From Kineococcus xinjiangensis (lineage in GTDB: Bacteria > Actinomycetota > Actinomycetes > Actinomycetales > Kineococcaceae): a stretch of 64,000 nucleotides of DNA. Numbering within the stretch: the first letter of the stretch is position 1; each line of letters starts with the position of its first letter. The notes below the pieces were generated by a model, which saw only the letters and a list, made by a program, of their open reading frames with translations, searched no databases and was not told where the DNA came from. The DNA is taken from the NCBI RefSeq assembly GCF_002934625.1, contig NZ_PTJD01000007.1:62001-126000 (forward strand), given 5' to 3'. The position numbers and the translations under genes were made by a program. Positions 1-8,076 of the stretch are shown here, one piece after another.

Positions 1-188
1 TTCGTGACACTCGTGAACTGCACTGCGTCCGTCCTCGGGGTGGTCGGTGCGGGGCGCCGGGGCTGCGGTGGTGGCCCTGCGCTGTTCAGGACGCTAGGCG
101 CGGTGCGCGAGCGGTCACAAGCGGCGTTCTGCGCAACATCTGTGCTGTTCCTGGGCACCCTGCCCAACTGATGTTTACGATGTGCTCG

Positions 189-617
189 ATGGCCCTCCTG
201 GACGACCTCGACCGCCGGATCCTGGCGCTGCTGCGGGTGGACGCGCGAACCCCGGCGGCGTCGATCGCGCGGCAGCTGGGGGTGACCCGGGCGACGGTGA
301 CCAAGCGCATCGACCGGATGCTGGCGACGGGGGTCGTGCTGGGCTTCACGACGCGCGTGCGCGAGGACGTGGCTGACGACATCCGGGCGATCACCATGAT
401 CGAGATCAACGGGCGGTCCGCGGACCAGGTCATCCGCCGCCTGCGCGGGCTCCCCGAGATCGTCGCCCTGCACACCACGAACGGCGCCTGGGACCTGGTC
501 GCCGAGATCCGCGTCGCCTCGCTCGCGGAGTTCAACGAGGTCCTGTCGAGCATCCGCTCCACCGAGGGCGTGGAGAACTCCGAGAGCAGCCTCCTGCTCT
601 CCTCGGCGCTCGGCTAG
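189..617 (+). CDS. Lrp/AsnC-family transcriptional regulator
   Basis: Lrp/AsnC proteins are small amino-acid-responsive DNA-binding regulators that work as dimers or octamers. The product has an N-terminal winged HTH (about residues 5-50, with LDRRILALLRVDART and the recognition segment GVTRATVTKRIDRM) and a C-terminal RAM/ligand domain ending near residue 140. Its length of about 142 aa is normal for the family. In-frame ATGs lie at 171, 180 and 189; none has a strong Shine-Dalgarno, and I chose 189 because MALLDDLDRRIL matches the usual family start. It stands alone; the next reading frame downstream is a broken hydrolase. Its target is unknown. Confidence 0.85.
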   Translation: MALLDDLDRRILALLRVDARTPAASIARQLGVTRATVTKRIDRMLATGVVLGFTTRVREDVADDIRAITMIEINGRSADQVIRRLRGLPEIVALHTTNGAWDLVAEIRVASLAEFNEVLSSIRSTEGVENSESSLLLSSALG

Positions 618-619
618 GG

Positions 620-904
620 TCCGCGCAGGGAGGGGCGGCTGGCGGCCGGCTCGGCGGGCTGCGGCTGTTCGACGCCCAGCTGCACGGCGCCGTTCCGGCA
701 GATGCGGGGGACCGGTACGCGGCGGGCATCATCCTCACCCCTTCGGGCGGGCTCGGCCACGCCGGGTCCTGAGCCGGCTACCTCACCACGTTCACCGTCT
801 CGCCTGACCGGCGCATGGCGGTCGCGGTGTCCTGCAACGGCGGCGACGGAGCGGAGCGCGAACTCCGCGAGCTGACGCAGGGACTTCTCGCCGAGTGGAC
901 GTGA
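620..904 (+). pseudogene. C-terminal remnant of a serine hydrolase (beta-lactamase fold family)
   Basis: Reading the frame that ends at 902-904 gives a recognisable tail of the class C beta-lactamase/penicillin-binding-protein-like hydrolases: YAAGIILTPSGGLGHAGS, an in-frame TGA at 770-772, then AGYLTTFTVSPDRRMAVAVS. The family normally has H-[TS]-G-x-x-x-GY here, so the GHAGS and AGY halves belong to one protein. The stop most simply arises from a Trp codon (TGG to TGA). No start codon, signal peptide or SxxK catalytic motif exists upstream, because the frame runs back directly into the Lrp gene's end at 617. Only about 95 codons of a protein of more than 350 residues remain, so this is a decaying fragment. 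Confidence 0.7.
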
Positions 905-989
905 GGCCCTCCTCGCGGGCGGGGCGAACGGCAACGGCCCGACCGGGCGAGGCGGGGAGCTCCCGCCCCACCCGGTCCCGTCCCTCGCC

Positions 990-2444
990 TCAGCGGACCA
1001 CGCGGAACGTCGCGTCGGCGCGGGCCACGCTCGTGCTCACCGTGTCGAGCCTCAGCTCGAAGCCGAAGTGCCGGAGGTAGCGGTCGGGGTAGTTGTAGGA
1101 GCGGAACGACGCCGCCGAGCCGTCCGCGAGGCCCGGGACCTCCGTGAAGGTGGCGTCCGAGCCGAACACCGAGGTGCCGTCGTCCCGGGCGAGCACGAGG
1201 TCGAAGCCGTAGTGGCGCAGGTAGTGCCCGGGGAAGTTGACCGACTCCAGGGACACGGTCCCCGAGGCGCCGGCGAGGCCGGGCACGAGCCTGAACTGCG
1301 AGTCCTGCAGCGGGGAGACGCCCGCGTCGAGGCGGACGTCGAAGTCCAGGTGGCGGACGTAGCGGTCGGGGTAGTTGTGGGACTGCAGGCGGATCGCGGG
1401 GCGCGCCGTGCCCCAGCGGGCCAGGACGCGTGCCTCCTCGGCCGCCGTCAGGTTGAGGACGGAGCCGTGTCGCTTCGTGGAGGTGCCCATCGAGTACTCC
1501 GACGAGGAACGGGTGCGGAAGTTGCGGGTGCTGCCCAGGTCGGTCGACGTCAGCGGCATGTAGCCCCGCTTGGACGCGTACTGGTCGACCCACAGGTTCC
1601 ACTCGGTGCGCCCGTTGAGCTTCTGCCACATCGGCCCCTCGACGACGTTGCCGCCGGTCGCGCCGTTGGAGATGCCGAGGTGGGAGAGGTCGCCGATCCG
1701 CGTCCAGGTGCCGAGGAGCGAGTTGCTGCCCTCGACGGTGATCTGGCCGTCGGCCGAGGCGCGGTAGTAGCGGTGGCCGCCCACGCTGCCGGGGACCTCG
1801 ATGATCTGGGTGTCGATGATCCCCTGCGGGCGGTCGATGTAGAGCTGCGGGGTCGTGAACGTGCGGAAGTCGCGGGTGCGCACCGAGTAGACGCGGTGGT
1901 GCCGGACGCCGTTGAGGGTGGCGTTGGTCGCCCAGTAGACGAGGTAGTCGCCCGTGCTGGGGTCGTGGATCGCCTCGGGGGCCCAGGCGTCCCCGGCTCC
2001 CGGGATGTCCTTGGCCACGTCCATCAGCCGCGGGGCGCTCCAGGTGACCAGGTCGGTGGACTCCCAGACCACGAGGGCCGTGCTGCCGCGCTCGGTGGCG
2101 TCCGACCAGACGGTTCCGCTGGCGATGCGCAGGTCGGTGGCGATGATCCAGTACTTGTCGCCCGTGGGGGAGCGCACGAGGGCAGGGTCGCGGACCCCGC
2201 GGGTGCCGACGGTGGACAGCAGCACCGGCGCGCCGCCGTTGAGGTCGGTCCACCGCATGCCGTCGGAGCTGTGCGCGAAGTAGATCTGCTCGCCGTTGCC
2301 CGTGTCCCCGGTGAAGTGGGCGAGCAGGTACCCCGTGAAGGGGTCGAGCGCGGCGGCCCGCTCCGCGGTCGTGGCGATGAGGGCGGCGAGGGCGAGGCAG
2401 ATCGCCGCGAGCGTGCTGGCGACTCTGCGCAGGGCGGTGGGCAT
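990..2444 (-). CDS. Secreted glycoside hydrolase family 43 enzyme with AbfB (CBM42) domain
   Basis: Probably a secreted arabinan- or arabinoside-degrading enzyme. The 484-aa product has a Sec signal peptide (residues 1-33, ending AERAAA). A GH43 five-bladed propeller follows, with candidate catalytic acids D86 (in VRDPAL), E157 (WAPE) and E269 (VEGP). Residues about 345-484 form an AbfB beta-trefoil with three visible repeats, each carrying a YPDRYVRH-like motif (YPDRYVRH, FPGHYLRH, YPDRYLRH), a fold known to bind arabinofuranose side chains. The ATG at 2444 is preceded by GAGGAGGA at ideal spacing. The gene is divergent from a rhamnogalacturonan lyase with a LacI-type palindrome between them, suggesting co-regulation. 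Exact linkage specificity cannot be read from sequence. Confidence 0.85.
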   Translation of the reverse strand: MPTALRRVASTLAAICLALAALIATTAERAAALDPFTGYLLAHFTGDTGNGEQIYFAHSSDGMRWTDLNGGAPVLLSTVGTRGVRDPALVRSPTGDKYWIIATDLRIASGTVWSDATERGSTALVVWESTDLVTWSAPRLMDVAKDIPGAGDAWAPEAIHDPSTGDYLVYWATNATLNGVRHHRVYSVRTRDFRTFTTPQLYIDRPQGIIDTQIIEVPGSVGGHRYYRASADGQITVEGSNSLLGTWTRIGDLSHLGISNGATGGNVVEGPMWQKLNGRTEWNLWVDQYASKRGYMPLTSTDLGSTRNFRTRSSSEYSMGTSTKRHGSVLNLTAAEEARVLARWGTARPAIRLQSHNYPDRYVRHLDFDVRLDAGVSPLQDSQFRLVPGLAGASGTVSLESVNFPGHYLRHYGFDLVLARDDGTSVFGSDATFTEVPGLADGSAASFRSYNYPDRYLRHFGFELRLDTVSTSVARADATFRVVR

Positions 2445-2537
2445 GGTTCGTCCTCCTCGGTGAGGAACGTGGGGCAGCGCCGTCCGGAATCCCCGGACGC
2501 GCGTTCTTCTGGTGGCGGCAGCAGTCGGCGGACCACC

Positions 2538-2553
2538 CTGTAACCGGTCACAG
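2538..2553. promoter_or_regulatory. Imperfect palindrome upstream of the GH43 gene
   Basis: CTGTAACCGGTCACAG is a 16-bp imperfect inverted repeat (consensus CTGTRACCGGTYACAG) lying about 95 bp upstream of the GH43 start in the divergent GH43/PL11 region. It could be an operator for the leftward gene. No regulator can be assigned and the assignment is tentative. Confidence 0.3.
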
Positions 2554-2665
2554 GCGGCGCGTGAGAGGTTAACCCGTCCGCGGGGCGCCGTCGAGGTCGA
2601 GGCCGACCGGGCTCGCGCGCCCCGGCGGGTGCGGCTGACGCGCGTAGCACCGGGCGGGGGTGGCA

Positions 2666-2679
2666 GGCAAGCGCTTGCC
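2666..2679. promoter_or_regulatory. Perfect LacI-family-type operator palindrome GGCAAGCGCTTGCC
   Basis: GGCAAGCGCTTGCC is a perfect 14-bp palindrome with a central CG, the usual architecture of LacI/GalR-family operators. It lies 112 bp upstream of the PL11 gene and 222 bp upstream of the divergent GH43 gene. The right half overlaps a plausible rightward -35 (TTGCCA, 2675-2680) that is 18 bp from TACCGT (2699-2704), so a bound repressor would block that promoter. The half-site differs from the TTGTGAGC half-site at 52.4 kb, so a different LacI-family protein outside the window is the likely binder. Confidence 0.65.
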
Positions 2680-2791
2680 AACGGCCCCCGACACCTCCTA
2701 CCGTCGGCGCAACGGGAGGGCCGCGGGCACTTGAATCGTTCCAGGACGAGGCCGCGCACAGAGGGCCCGCCCTCGGACGAAGGATTCGACG

Positions 2792-5389
2792 ATGAAGCTT
2801 CTTCCTCGTGCAGCGACGGGCCGCGCGCTCGTGTGCGGCGGCGTGAGCGCCGCGCTCCTGCTGAGCATGGCCACCAGCTCCGCGGCGGTGGCGAGCGCGC
2901 CGACCGGAGCCCGGGCGGGTACCGCGGCGGGCGGCTCCGGCGGCGGGGTCCTGCTGGAGTGGCTCGACCGCGGGCTCGTCGCGGCCGCCACCGACCGCGG
3001 GGTCTTCCTCTCGTGGCGACTGCTCGCCACCGAGGTCACCGGGGCGACCGCCGACGGCATGACCGGGCCGGACTTCCGCGTCTACCGCGACGGCAGCCTG
3101 GTCGCCACGGTCACCGACAGCACCAACTGGCTCGACCCCGCGGGCGCGCCGTCGTCGCGCTACCGCGTCGTGCCCGTCGTCGACGGCCGCGAGAGCGGCC
3201 CCAGCGGCGAGACGACGCCGTGGCGCGGGGCGTCCCTCGACGTCGCGCTGCAGAAGCCCGCCGACGGGGTCACCCCGGCTGGGGAGGCCTACACCTACTC
3301 CGCCAACGACGTCAGCGCGGCCGACGTCGACGGGGACGGGCAGCTGGAGCTCGTCGTGAAGTGGGACCCGTCCAACTCCAAGGACGTCTCGCAGCGCGGC
3401 TACACCGGCACCGTCTACCTGGACACCTACGAGCTCGACGGAACGCTGCTCGCGCGCATCGACCTCGGCGTGAACATCCGCGCCGGCGCGCACTACGCCC
3501 AGCCCCTCGTGCAGGACTTCGACGGCGACGGCCGCGCCGAGCTCATGGTCAAGACCGCACCCGGGACGAAGAGCACCCGCTACGTCGACGGCAGGGCCGC
3601 GACGACCGCCCCCATCACCCTGCTGCCGGAGGACGTCGCGGCGGGCGTCAGCCACTCCGACGACTACCGGCTCAGCGCACCGCAGTACCGCGACCACCTC
3701 GCCGGGATGCTGCAGGGCTGGCACGCCCACCCGGAGGTCGTCGCCGGGAACTGGCCCGCCACGGTCGAGCAGGCCCTCGGCATGGAGCCGAAGTACGCCT
3801 ACCCGCTGTCGGAGGCCGACGCCGGCGCGCTGGCCGACCACTTCATCGACGTCTACGCCCCCGGCCGCTCCAGCCGCAACGAGCTGCGCAAGTTCGAGGG
3901 CTTCGTCCTCAGCGGGCCGGAGTACCTGACCGTCTTCGACGCCGGCACCGGCCGCGAGCTGCAGACCGTCGCCTACGAACCCGGCCGCGGCGACGACGGA
4001 CTCATGTGGGGCGACTACGCGATGGGCCGCATCGAGCCCGGCAACCGCGTCGACCGCTTCCTCTCAGGGGTCGCCTACCTCGACGGCCAGCGCCCCTCGG
4101 CGGTGTTCGCCCGCGGCTACTACACGCGCACCACCCTCGCCGCCTACGACTGGGACGGCGAGCGCCTCTCGAAGCGCTGGTTCGTCGACAGCGGGCACGC
4201 GCCCCTGACCAACCCGTTCAACGACAGCCCGCACGGGCGCGACGGCACCGATCCCGTCTACGGAACGCTGACGACGCAGGGCTTCCACTCCCTGAGCGCC
4301 TCCGACGTGGACGGCGACGGCAAGCACGAGATCGTCTACGGCGGCGCGACCATCGACCACGACGGCGGCCTGCTGTACTCCTCCTTCGACACGATGCCGC
4401 CGCAGTCCGCGATGCCCGGCGAGCAGGCGCGGCTCGGGCACGGCGACGCCATGCACGTCACCGACATCGACCCCGACCGTCCGGGGCTGGAGATCTTCTC
4501 CGTCCACGAGGGCGGTCGCTGGGCGCCGTTCGGCAACGTCCTGCGCGACGCCGCGACCGGCGAGACGATCTTCGGCAGCTACTCGGGCCGCGACACCGGC
4601 CGCGGCATGATCGGTGACGTGGAGGCCGGTACCCGCGGCATCGAGGTGTGGGCGTCGATGCCGGGCGGCAGCGACGGCTCCGGGCTGCTCAGCGCGAAGG
4701 GCACCCAGCTCAGCACGTCGACGCCCGGCACCAACATGTCCATCCGCTGGGCCGCCGACGGCACCACCCAGATCGTCGAGGGCTCCCGCAGCGAGACCCC
4801 GGTCATCCGCGACTGGAAGCGTGGCGTCCTGCTCACCGCCACGGGGACCCTCACCAACAACCACACGAAGGGGAACCCGTCCCTCGTCGCCGACATCCTC
4901 GGCGACTGGCGCGAGGAGCTGGTCGTGCGCACGGCCGACAGCTCGGCGCTGCGGATCCACCTCAGCACCGAGGTGACCGACCGGAAGATGTACACGCTCC
5001 TCCACGACCCGCAGTACCGCGCCGAGGTCACCCGGCAGCAGACCTCGTACAACCAGCCGGCCTACCCCGGCTTCTACCTCGCCTCCGACACCGACTTCCG
5101 CGACGTGCCGGTGCCGGACCTGGTCGCCCCCACGGCGCAGGTGCTGGCGAGCCGGCTCGCCGAGCTGATCGCCGCGGGCAGGGTCAGCGGCCCGCTGGCC
5201 AACACCCTGCGCGCCCACGCCGACAACGCCCAGCGGCACCTGGAGCGGGGCCGCACGGAGCAGGGGCTGCGCGAGCTCGAGCGGTTCCTCGGGCAGCTCG
5301 ACCAGCCTCCGGGGCAGGGCCGCATCGACGGCTACGCCCAGCAGGTCCTGCGCCACACCGCCACCTCCGCGGCGGCCGCGCTGCGCTGA
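2792..5389 (+). CDS. Secreted rhamnogalacturonan lyase, PL11, with C-terminal FIMAH-like domain
   Basis: Polysaccharide lyase family 11 (YesW/YesX type) cleaves the rhamnose-galacturonate backbone of pectin RG-I by beta-elimination. The 865-aa product begins with a signal peptide (about residues 1-32), then a fibronectin-like N-terminal segment, then an eight-bladed propeller with several calcium-loop motifs of the DVDGDG type (SAADVDGDG, QDFDGDGRAE, ASDVDGDGKHE). Residues about 773-835 form a helical segment (ASRLAELIAAGRVSG...) resembling FIMAH domains appended to secreted actinobacterial and Firmicute enzymes. The ATG has GAAGGA about 6 bp upstream. It is monocistronic: a strong hairpin follows at 5423. 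Context with GH43-AbfB indicates RG-I and arabinan side-chain attack. Confidence 0.9.
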   Translation: MKLLPRAATGRALVCGGVSAALLLSMATSSAAVASAPTGARAGTAAGGSGGGVLLEWLDRGLVAAATDRGVFLSWRLLATEVTGATADGMTGPDFRVYRDGSLVATVTDSTNWLDPAGAPSSRYRVVPVVDGRESGPSGETTPWRGASLDVALQKPADGVTPAGEAYTYSANDVSAADVDGDGQLELVVKWDPSNSKDVSQRGYTGTVYLDTYELDGTLLARIDLGVNIRAGAHYAQPLVQDFDGDGRAELMVKTAPGTKSTRYVDGRAATTAPITLLPEDVAAGVSHSDDYRLSAPQYRDHLAGMLQGWHAHPEVVAGNWPATVEQALGMEPKYAYPLSEADAGALADHFIDVYAPGRSSRNELRKFEGFVLSGPEYLTVFDAGTGRELQTVAYEPGRGDDGLMWGDYAMGRIEPGNRVDRFLSGVAYLDGQRPSAVFARGYYTRTTLAAYDWDGERLSKRWFVDSGHAPLTNPFNDSPHGRDGTDPVYGTLTTQGFHSLSASDVDGDGKHEIVYGGATIDHDGGLLYSSFDTMPPQSAMPGEQARLGHGDAMHVTDIDPDRPGLEIFSVHEGGRWAPFGNVLRDAATGETIFGSYSGRDTGRGMIGDVEAGTRGIEVWASMPGGSDGSGLLSAKGTQLSTSTPGTNMSIRWAADGTTQIVEGSRSETPVIRDWKRGVLLTATGTLTNNHTKGNPSLVADILGDWREELVVRTADSSALRIHLSTEVTDRKMYTLLHDPQYRAEVTRQQTSYNQPAYPGFYLASDTDFRDVPVPDLVAPTAQVLASRLAELIAAGRVSGPLANTLRAHADNAQRHLERGRTEQGLRELERFLGQLDQPPGQGRIDGYAQQVLRHTATSAAAALR

Positions 5390-5422
5390 TCGCGCCCCAA
5401 CGCGCCCGCCCCGTCGGCGCAG

Positions 5423-5461
5423 GCACCGGCCGCCGCATCGACGCGATGCGGCGGCCGGTGC
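5423..5461. terminator. Strong hairpin terminator after the PL11 gene
   Basis: GCACCGGCCGCCGCATCG (5423-5440) pairs perfectly with 5444-5461 around a 3-nt ACG loop, an 18-bp GC-rich stem 33 bp after the lyase stop. There is no U-tract, as is common in high-GC actinobacteria. The right arm runs directly into the 16-bp tandem repeat that starts at 5457. Confidence 0.75.
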
Positions 5462-5568
5462 GCGTCGTGCCCGGTGCGCGTCCTGCCCGGTGCGCGTCGT
5501 GCCCGGTGCGCGTCGTGCCCGGTGCGCGTCGTGCCCGGTGCGCGTCGTGCCCGGTGCGCGTCGTGCCC
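5457..5568 (+). repeat. Seven tandem copies of a 16-bp unit (GGTGCGCGTCGTGCCC)
   Basis: Seven head-to-tail 16-bp units fill 5457-5568; only the second (5473-5488, GTCCTG in place of GTCGTG) differs, by one base. The first unit overlaps the last five bases of the terminator stem. Because 16 is not a multiple of 3, the array would encode a 16-residue periodic peptide if translated, but no credible start or gene lies here. It looks like a VNTR grown out of the terminator arm. The rest of 5390-5722 holds nothing else that I recognise apart from the ribosome binding site of the next gene. Confidence 0.9.
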
Positions 5569-5722
5569 GGCTGCCACCGTTCGGGCGAGGTTCCCGCCGA
5601 CGCGCCCCTGCCGCGTCCCCGCCCTCACTACCCTCGGACGCGGGCCGGGGGACCTCCGGCCGTCACGTCCACGCGCCGTCCGCCCGGTCCGGCCGCGTCC
5701 CCGGCCCGACGGAGGGGCACGC

Positions 5723-6244
5723 ATGCTCGGTGAGCGGATCCGCATCCCTCGGGTGCGGCGTCCGTCGACCCCGGCGGAGGCGCCCGCGGCGGCCGTCCCC
5801 GCGCCCCGCGGGCCCTCCGCGCGCCTGGGGTGGGCGGCCCTGGTGCTGGCCGTCACCGGGGCGCTCGGGTTCGGGGCGAGCTGCTACCTCGCCCTGGCCG
5901 GGGTGCCGCTCGTCGCCGTCAACCCCCTGGGTCCCTTCTTCAAGTGGGCCGCGGTGGCCGGTGCGGCCGCGCTCCTCGTCTTCCTCGCCCTGGTGGTGGC
6001 GCTCGTCTCCGCGGTGCGCACCCGCCGCTCCGTGGTGCCGTTCCTCGCCCTGCTCACGGCGCTGGTGCTGCCCGGGCTCACGGGATGGATCGGGATCAGC
6101 GCCGGCCTGGACGTCCTGTCGGCCACCCTGAGTCGTCAGGTCGGCGAACGCGGCGGCGTCTTCCTGCAGGAGGAGGTCGGCGGTTTCGTCGCGGCCGAGG
6201 CGGAGCGCCTGCTCGCCGAGCAGCTGGCGGGCGCGGGCTCCTGA
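5723..6244 (+). CDS. Small integral membrane protein of unknown function
   Basis: I do not recognise a family. The 173-aa product has a basic, Ala/Pro-rich cytoplasmic N-terminus (about 35 residues), three clear hydrophobic spans (about 36-60 LGWAALVLAVTGALGF, 75-100 WAAVAGAAALLVFLALVVAL, 107-128) and a charged amphipathic tail rich in Glu/Ala (QEEVGGFVAAEAERLLAEQL) that may form a coiled helix. The ATG at 5723 follows GGAGGGG (5711-5717). The frame stays open far upstream through the 16-bp repeats, but no ribosome binding site supports an earlier start. It is convergent with the P-type ATPase relative, 21 bp away. Confidence 0.65.
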   Translation: MLGERIRIPRVRRPSTPAEAPAAAVPAPRGPSARLGWAALVLAVTGALGFGASCYLALAGVPLVAVNPLGPFFKWAAVAGAAALLVFLALVVALVSAVRTRRSVVPFLALLTALVLPGLTGWIGISAGLDVLSATLSRQVGERGGVFLQEEVGGFVAAEAERLLAEQLAGAGS

Positions 6245-6265
6245 GGTCGGGACCGGTGGCGGCCC

Positions 6266-8041
6266 TCAGCCCCGCGGCGCGGAGTGCAGCCCCAGCGCCC
6301 TGCGCAGCAGGTCGTGGCGCCAGACCGTGCGCAGCAGGAAGAACCAGAGCACCGTGGCGGCGGTGACGACGGGAGCCTCGAACCCGCCGGGGGTGTGCAG
6401 CCCGAAGTAGCGGGCCAGCGCGGGCGTCTGCAGGACCACGACGAACGTGGCGAAGAGCACCAGCACCAGCACGGCGGGACGCCTGTCGGGGCTGACGGGC
6501 GCCCAGCCGCGGAAGAAGCGTGCCGGCGGCTCCAGGAAGAGCACGAGGAGCAGGCCGGTGACGGAGGTGAACATCGACAGGCTGGTCTGCGCGACGGCGG
6601 TGGCTGCCAGCTCCACGAACCGCGGATCCGCGCTGGCGACGCCGGTGAACTCCTCGAAGTCGGCGATCGCCTGGGGTGGCAGGACCCCGCCTTCGCCCAG
6701 GGCGCGGCTGAGCAGGGTGTGGAGCGCGGCGTAGATCGCGATGGCGAAGCCGCCGGTGACCACGGCCGCCGGCACCACGAACCGCGCGAGGTCGCCGAGC
6801 AGGTGCGGGTCGCAGCGCTGCGGGCGTGCCCACGCGGTGAGGAACAGGGTCGGGATGCCGACGGTGAAGATGGTCAGGGACCCCTGGGCGGGCTCGTACG
6901 GGAACCCCAGGCCCAGGACCGCGACGCCGAGGATGACGCCCGCCGAGGTCGCCACCCGGGTGAGGAACAGCTTCATGGCGGGCGAGACCCCGCCGATGAT
7001 GCGCTGTCCCTCGTGGTGGGCGACGGGCAGGGCGGCGAAGGAGTCCTCCAGCAGCACGATGTCCGCGGCGTCGCGGGCGCCGGTGCCGCCGCTCTGGACG
7101 GCGACGCCGACGTGGGCCAGGGTCAGGGCGGGGACGTCCCCGTCGCCGCCGCCGACCATCGCGACGTAGCGCCCGGCGCGCACGAGGGAGTCGACGACCT
7201 GCTCGGCCAGCCGGGCGTCGGCGCCGGCCAGGTGGGCGTGCCCGCGCACGATCCGGTCCAGGTCCTCCGCGCCCAGCCCCTCCAGCTCGCCGGCCACCAG
7301 CACGTCCGCCGCCGGCAGGCCGAGTTCGTGTGCGGCGGCGCGGACGTGCTCCGCGTCGCGCTCGTCGAGCAACCGCACCTCGATGCCCCGCTCGCGCAGG
7401 TCCGCCAGGGCCTGCGCCGCGCCGGGGCGCAGCCGGCCGTCGTCGTCGGCCAGGCCGCCGCCCAGTCGCGCGCAGAGGACGTCGACGTTGCTGAGGGACT
7501 CCACGGCGTTGACGCGCTGCACGAGCGCGCCGCGGCGGGCGATGCCGGCGGCGCCGACGGCGTAGGCGAGGGTGACGAGGAGGAAGAGGCCGTACGGGAT
7601 GAGCCCGGACAGCACGGCGCTGATCTGCGCCATCCGCACGGCGGGCAGCCCCTCCAACGCCGCCTGCCCCAGGATGGCGGTGCTCATGAGTGCGACCGCG
7701 AGGACGACGGCGCGGATGACGACGTCGATCTGGTGCTGCAGGGGCGTGCGGGCGGAGCGCCGGGCAGGCCCGGTGCCCACGGGCCCGGTCGTCGCCGGGG
7801 GCCGCGGCTGCACGCCGGGATCGGCGGAGCGCCGGCGCAGGGCGTCGAGCCGGTGCTTGGCGCGCATCTCCTGCGCGGCGCTGATGAGCGCGTTGAGCAG
7901 GCCGAGGCCGGCGCTGACGACCGCGTCGCCGGTGCGCCCCAGTGCGAGCAGCGCGATGCCGATGGCGAAGAGGACCACGGTGAAGAAGGTCAGGAGGTTG
8001 GCGCGCAGGATCTGCGCGTAGGTGCGTCCGCCGTCCGGCAC
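6266..8041 (-). CDS. Catalytically degenerate P-type ATPase relative (CtpE-like pseudo-pump)
   Basis: This is a membrane protein of 591 aa related to actinobacterial CtpE-type cation ATPases, which usually exceed 780 aa. The N-terminus keeps the family's IVRANxLT-like and AQE[ML]RAK motifs and TM1-2 (residues 8-60). TM3-4 (105-165) and a C-terminal TM domain (about 345-585) are also kept. The actuator domain with TGE is replaced by a roughly 35-residue Pro/Arg linker (72-104). The phosphorylation motif DKTGT is absent: NVDVLCARLGGG stands at 185-196 and no nucleotide-binding domain follows. The hinge TGDGVND has become GGGDGD (297-302), and the M4 PEGL ion-site motif is PYGL (149-152). It cannot be a normal pump, yet the reading frame is intact. 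A scaffold, regulator or partner subunit role is conceivable. Confidence 0.75.
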   Translation of the reverse strand: MPDGGRTYAQILRANLLTFFTVVLFAIGIALLALGRTGDAVVSAGLGLLNALISAAQEMRAKHRLDALRRRSADPGVQPRPPATTGPVGTGPARRSARTPLQHQIDVVIRAVVLAVALMSTAILGQAALEGLPAVRMAQISAVLSGLIPYGLFLLVTLAYAVGAAGIARRGALVQRVNAVESLSNVDVLCARLGGGLADDDGRLRPGAAQALADLRERGIEVRLLDERDAEHVRAAAHELGLPAADVLVAGELEGLGAEDLDRIVRGHAHLAGADARLAEQVVDSLVRAGRYVAMVGGGDGDVPALTLAHVGVAVQSGGTGARDAADIVLLEDSFAALPVAHHEGQRIIGGVSPAMKLFLTRVATSAGVILGVAVLGLGFPYEPAQGSLTIFTVGIPTLFLTAWARPQRCDPHLLGDLARFVVPAAVVTGGFAIAIYAALHTLLSRALGEGGVLPPQAIADFEEFTGVASADPRFVELAATAVAQTSLSMFTSVTGLLLVLFLEPPARFFRGWAPVSPDRRPAVLVLVLFATFVVVLQTPALARYFGLHTPGGFEAPVVTAATVLWFFLLRTVWRHDLLRRALGLHSAPRG

Positions 8042-8076
8042 CCCGCCAACCTAAGCGGGCGCCGGAGCGCGCCGCA

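Noticed and set aside
1-170. Start of a divergent gene upstream of the first Lrp regulator
   Set aside because: No start codon with a ribosome binding site and no recognisable peptide could be found on the minus strand here.
905-989. Terminator for the GH43 gene around GGCGGGGAGCTCCCGCC
   Set aside because: The symmetry is imperfect and several alternative pairings of equal quality exist in the GC-rich gap, so I do not call it.
5457-5568. Possible CRISPR-like array
   Set aside because: Units are directly abutting 16-mers with no spacers and no cas genes; this is a simple tandem repeat.
5474-5722. Longer N-terminus for the small membrane protein reading through the tandem repeats
   Set aside because: It would give a Cys/Arg/Pro-repeat peptide with no ribosome binding site, while GGAGGGG precedes the ATG at 5723.
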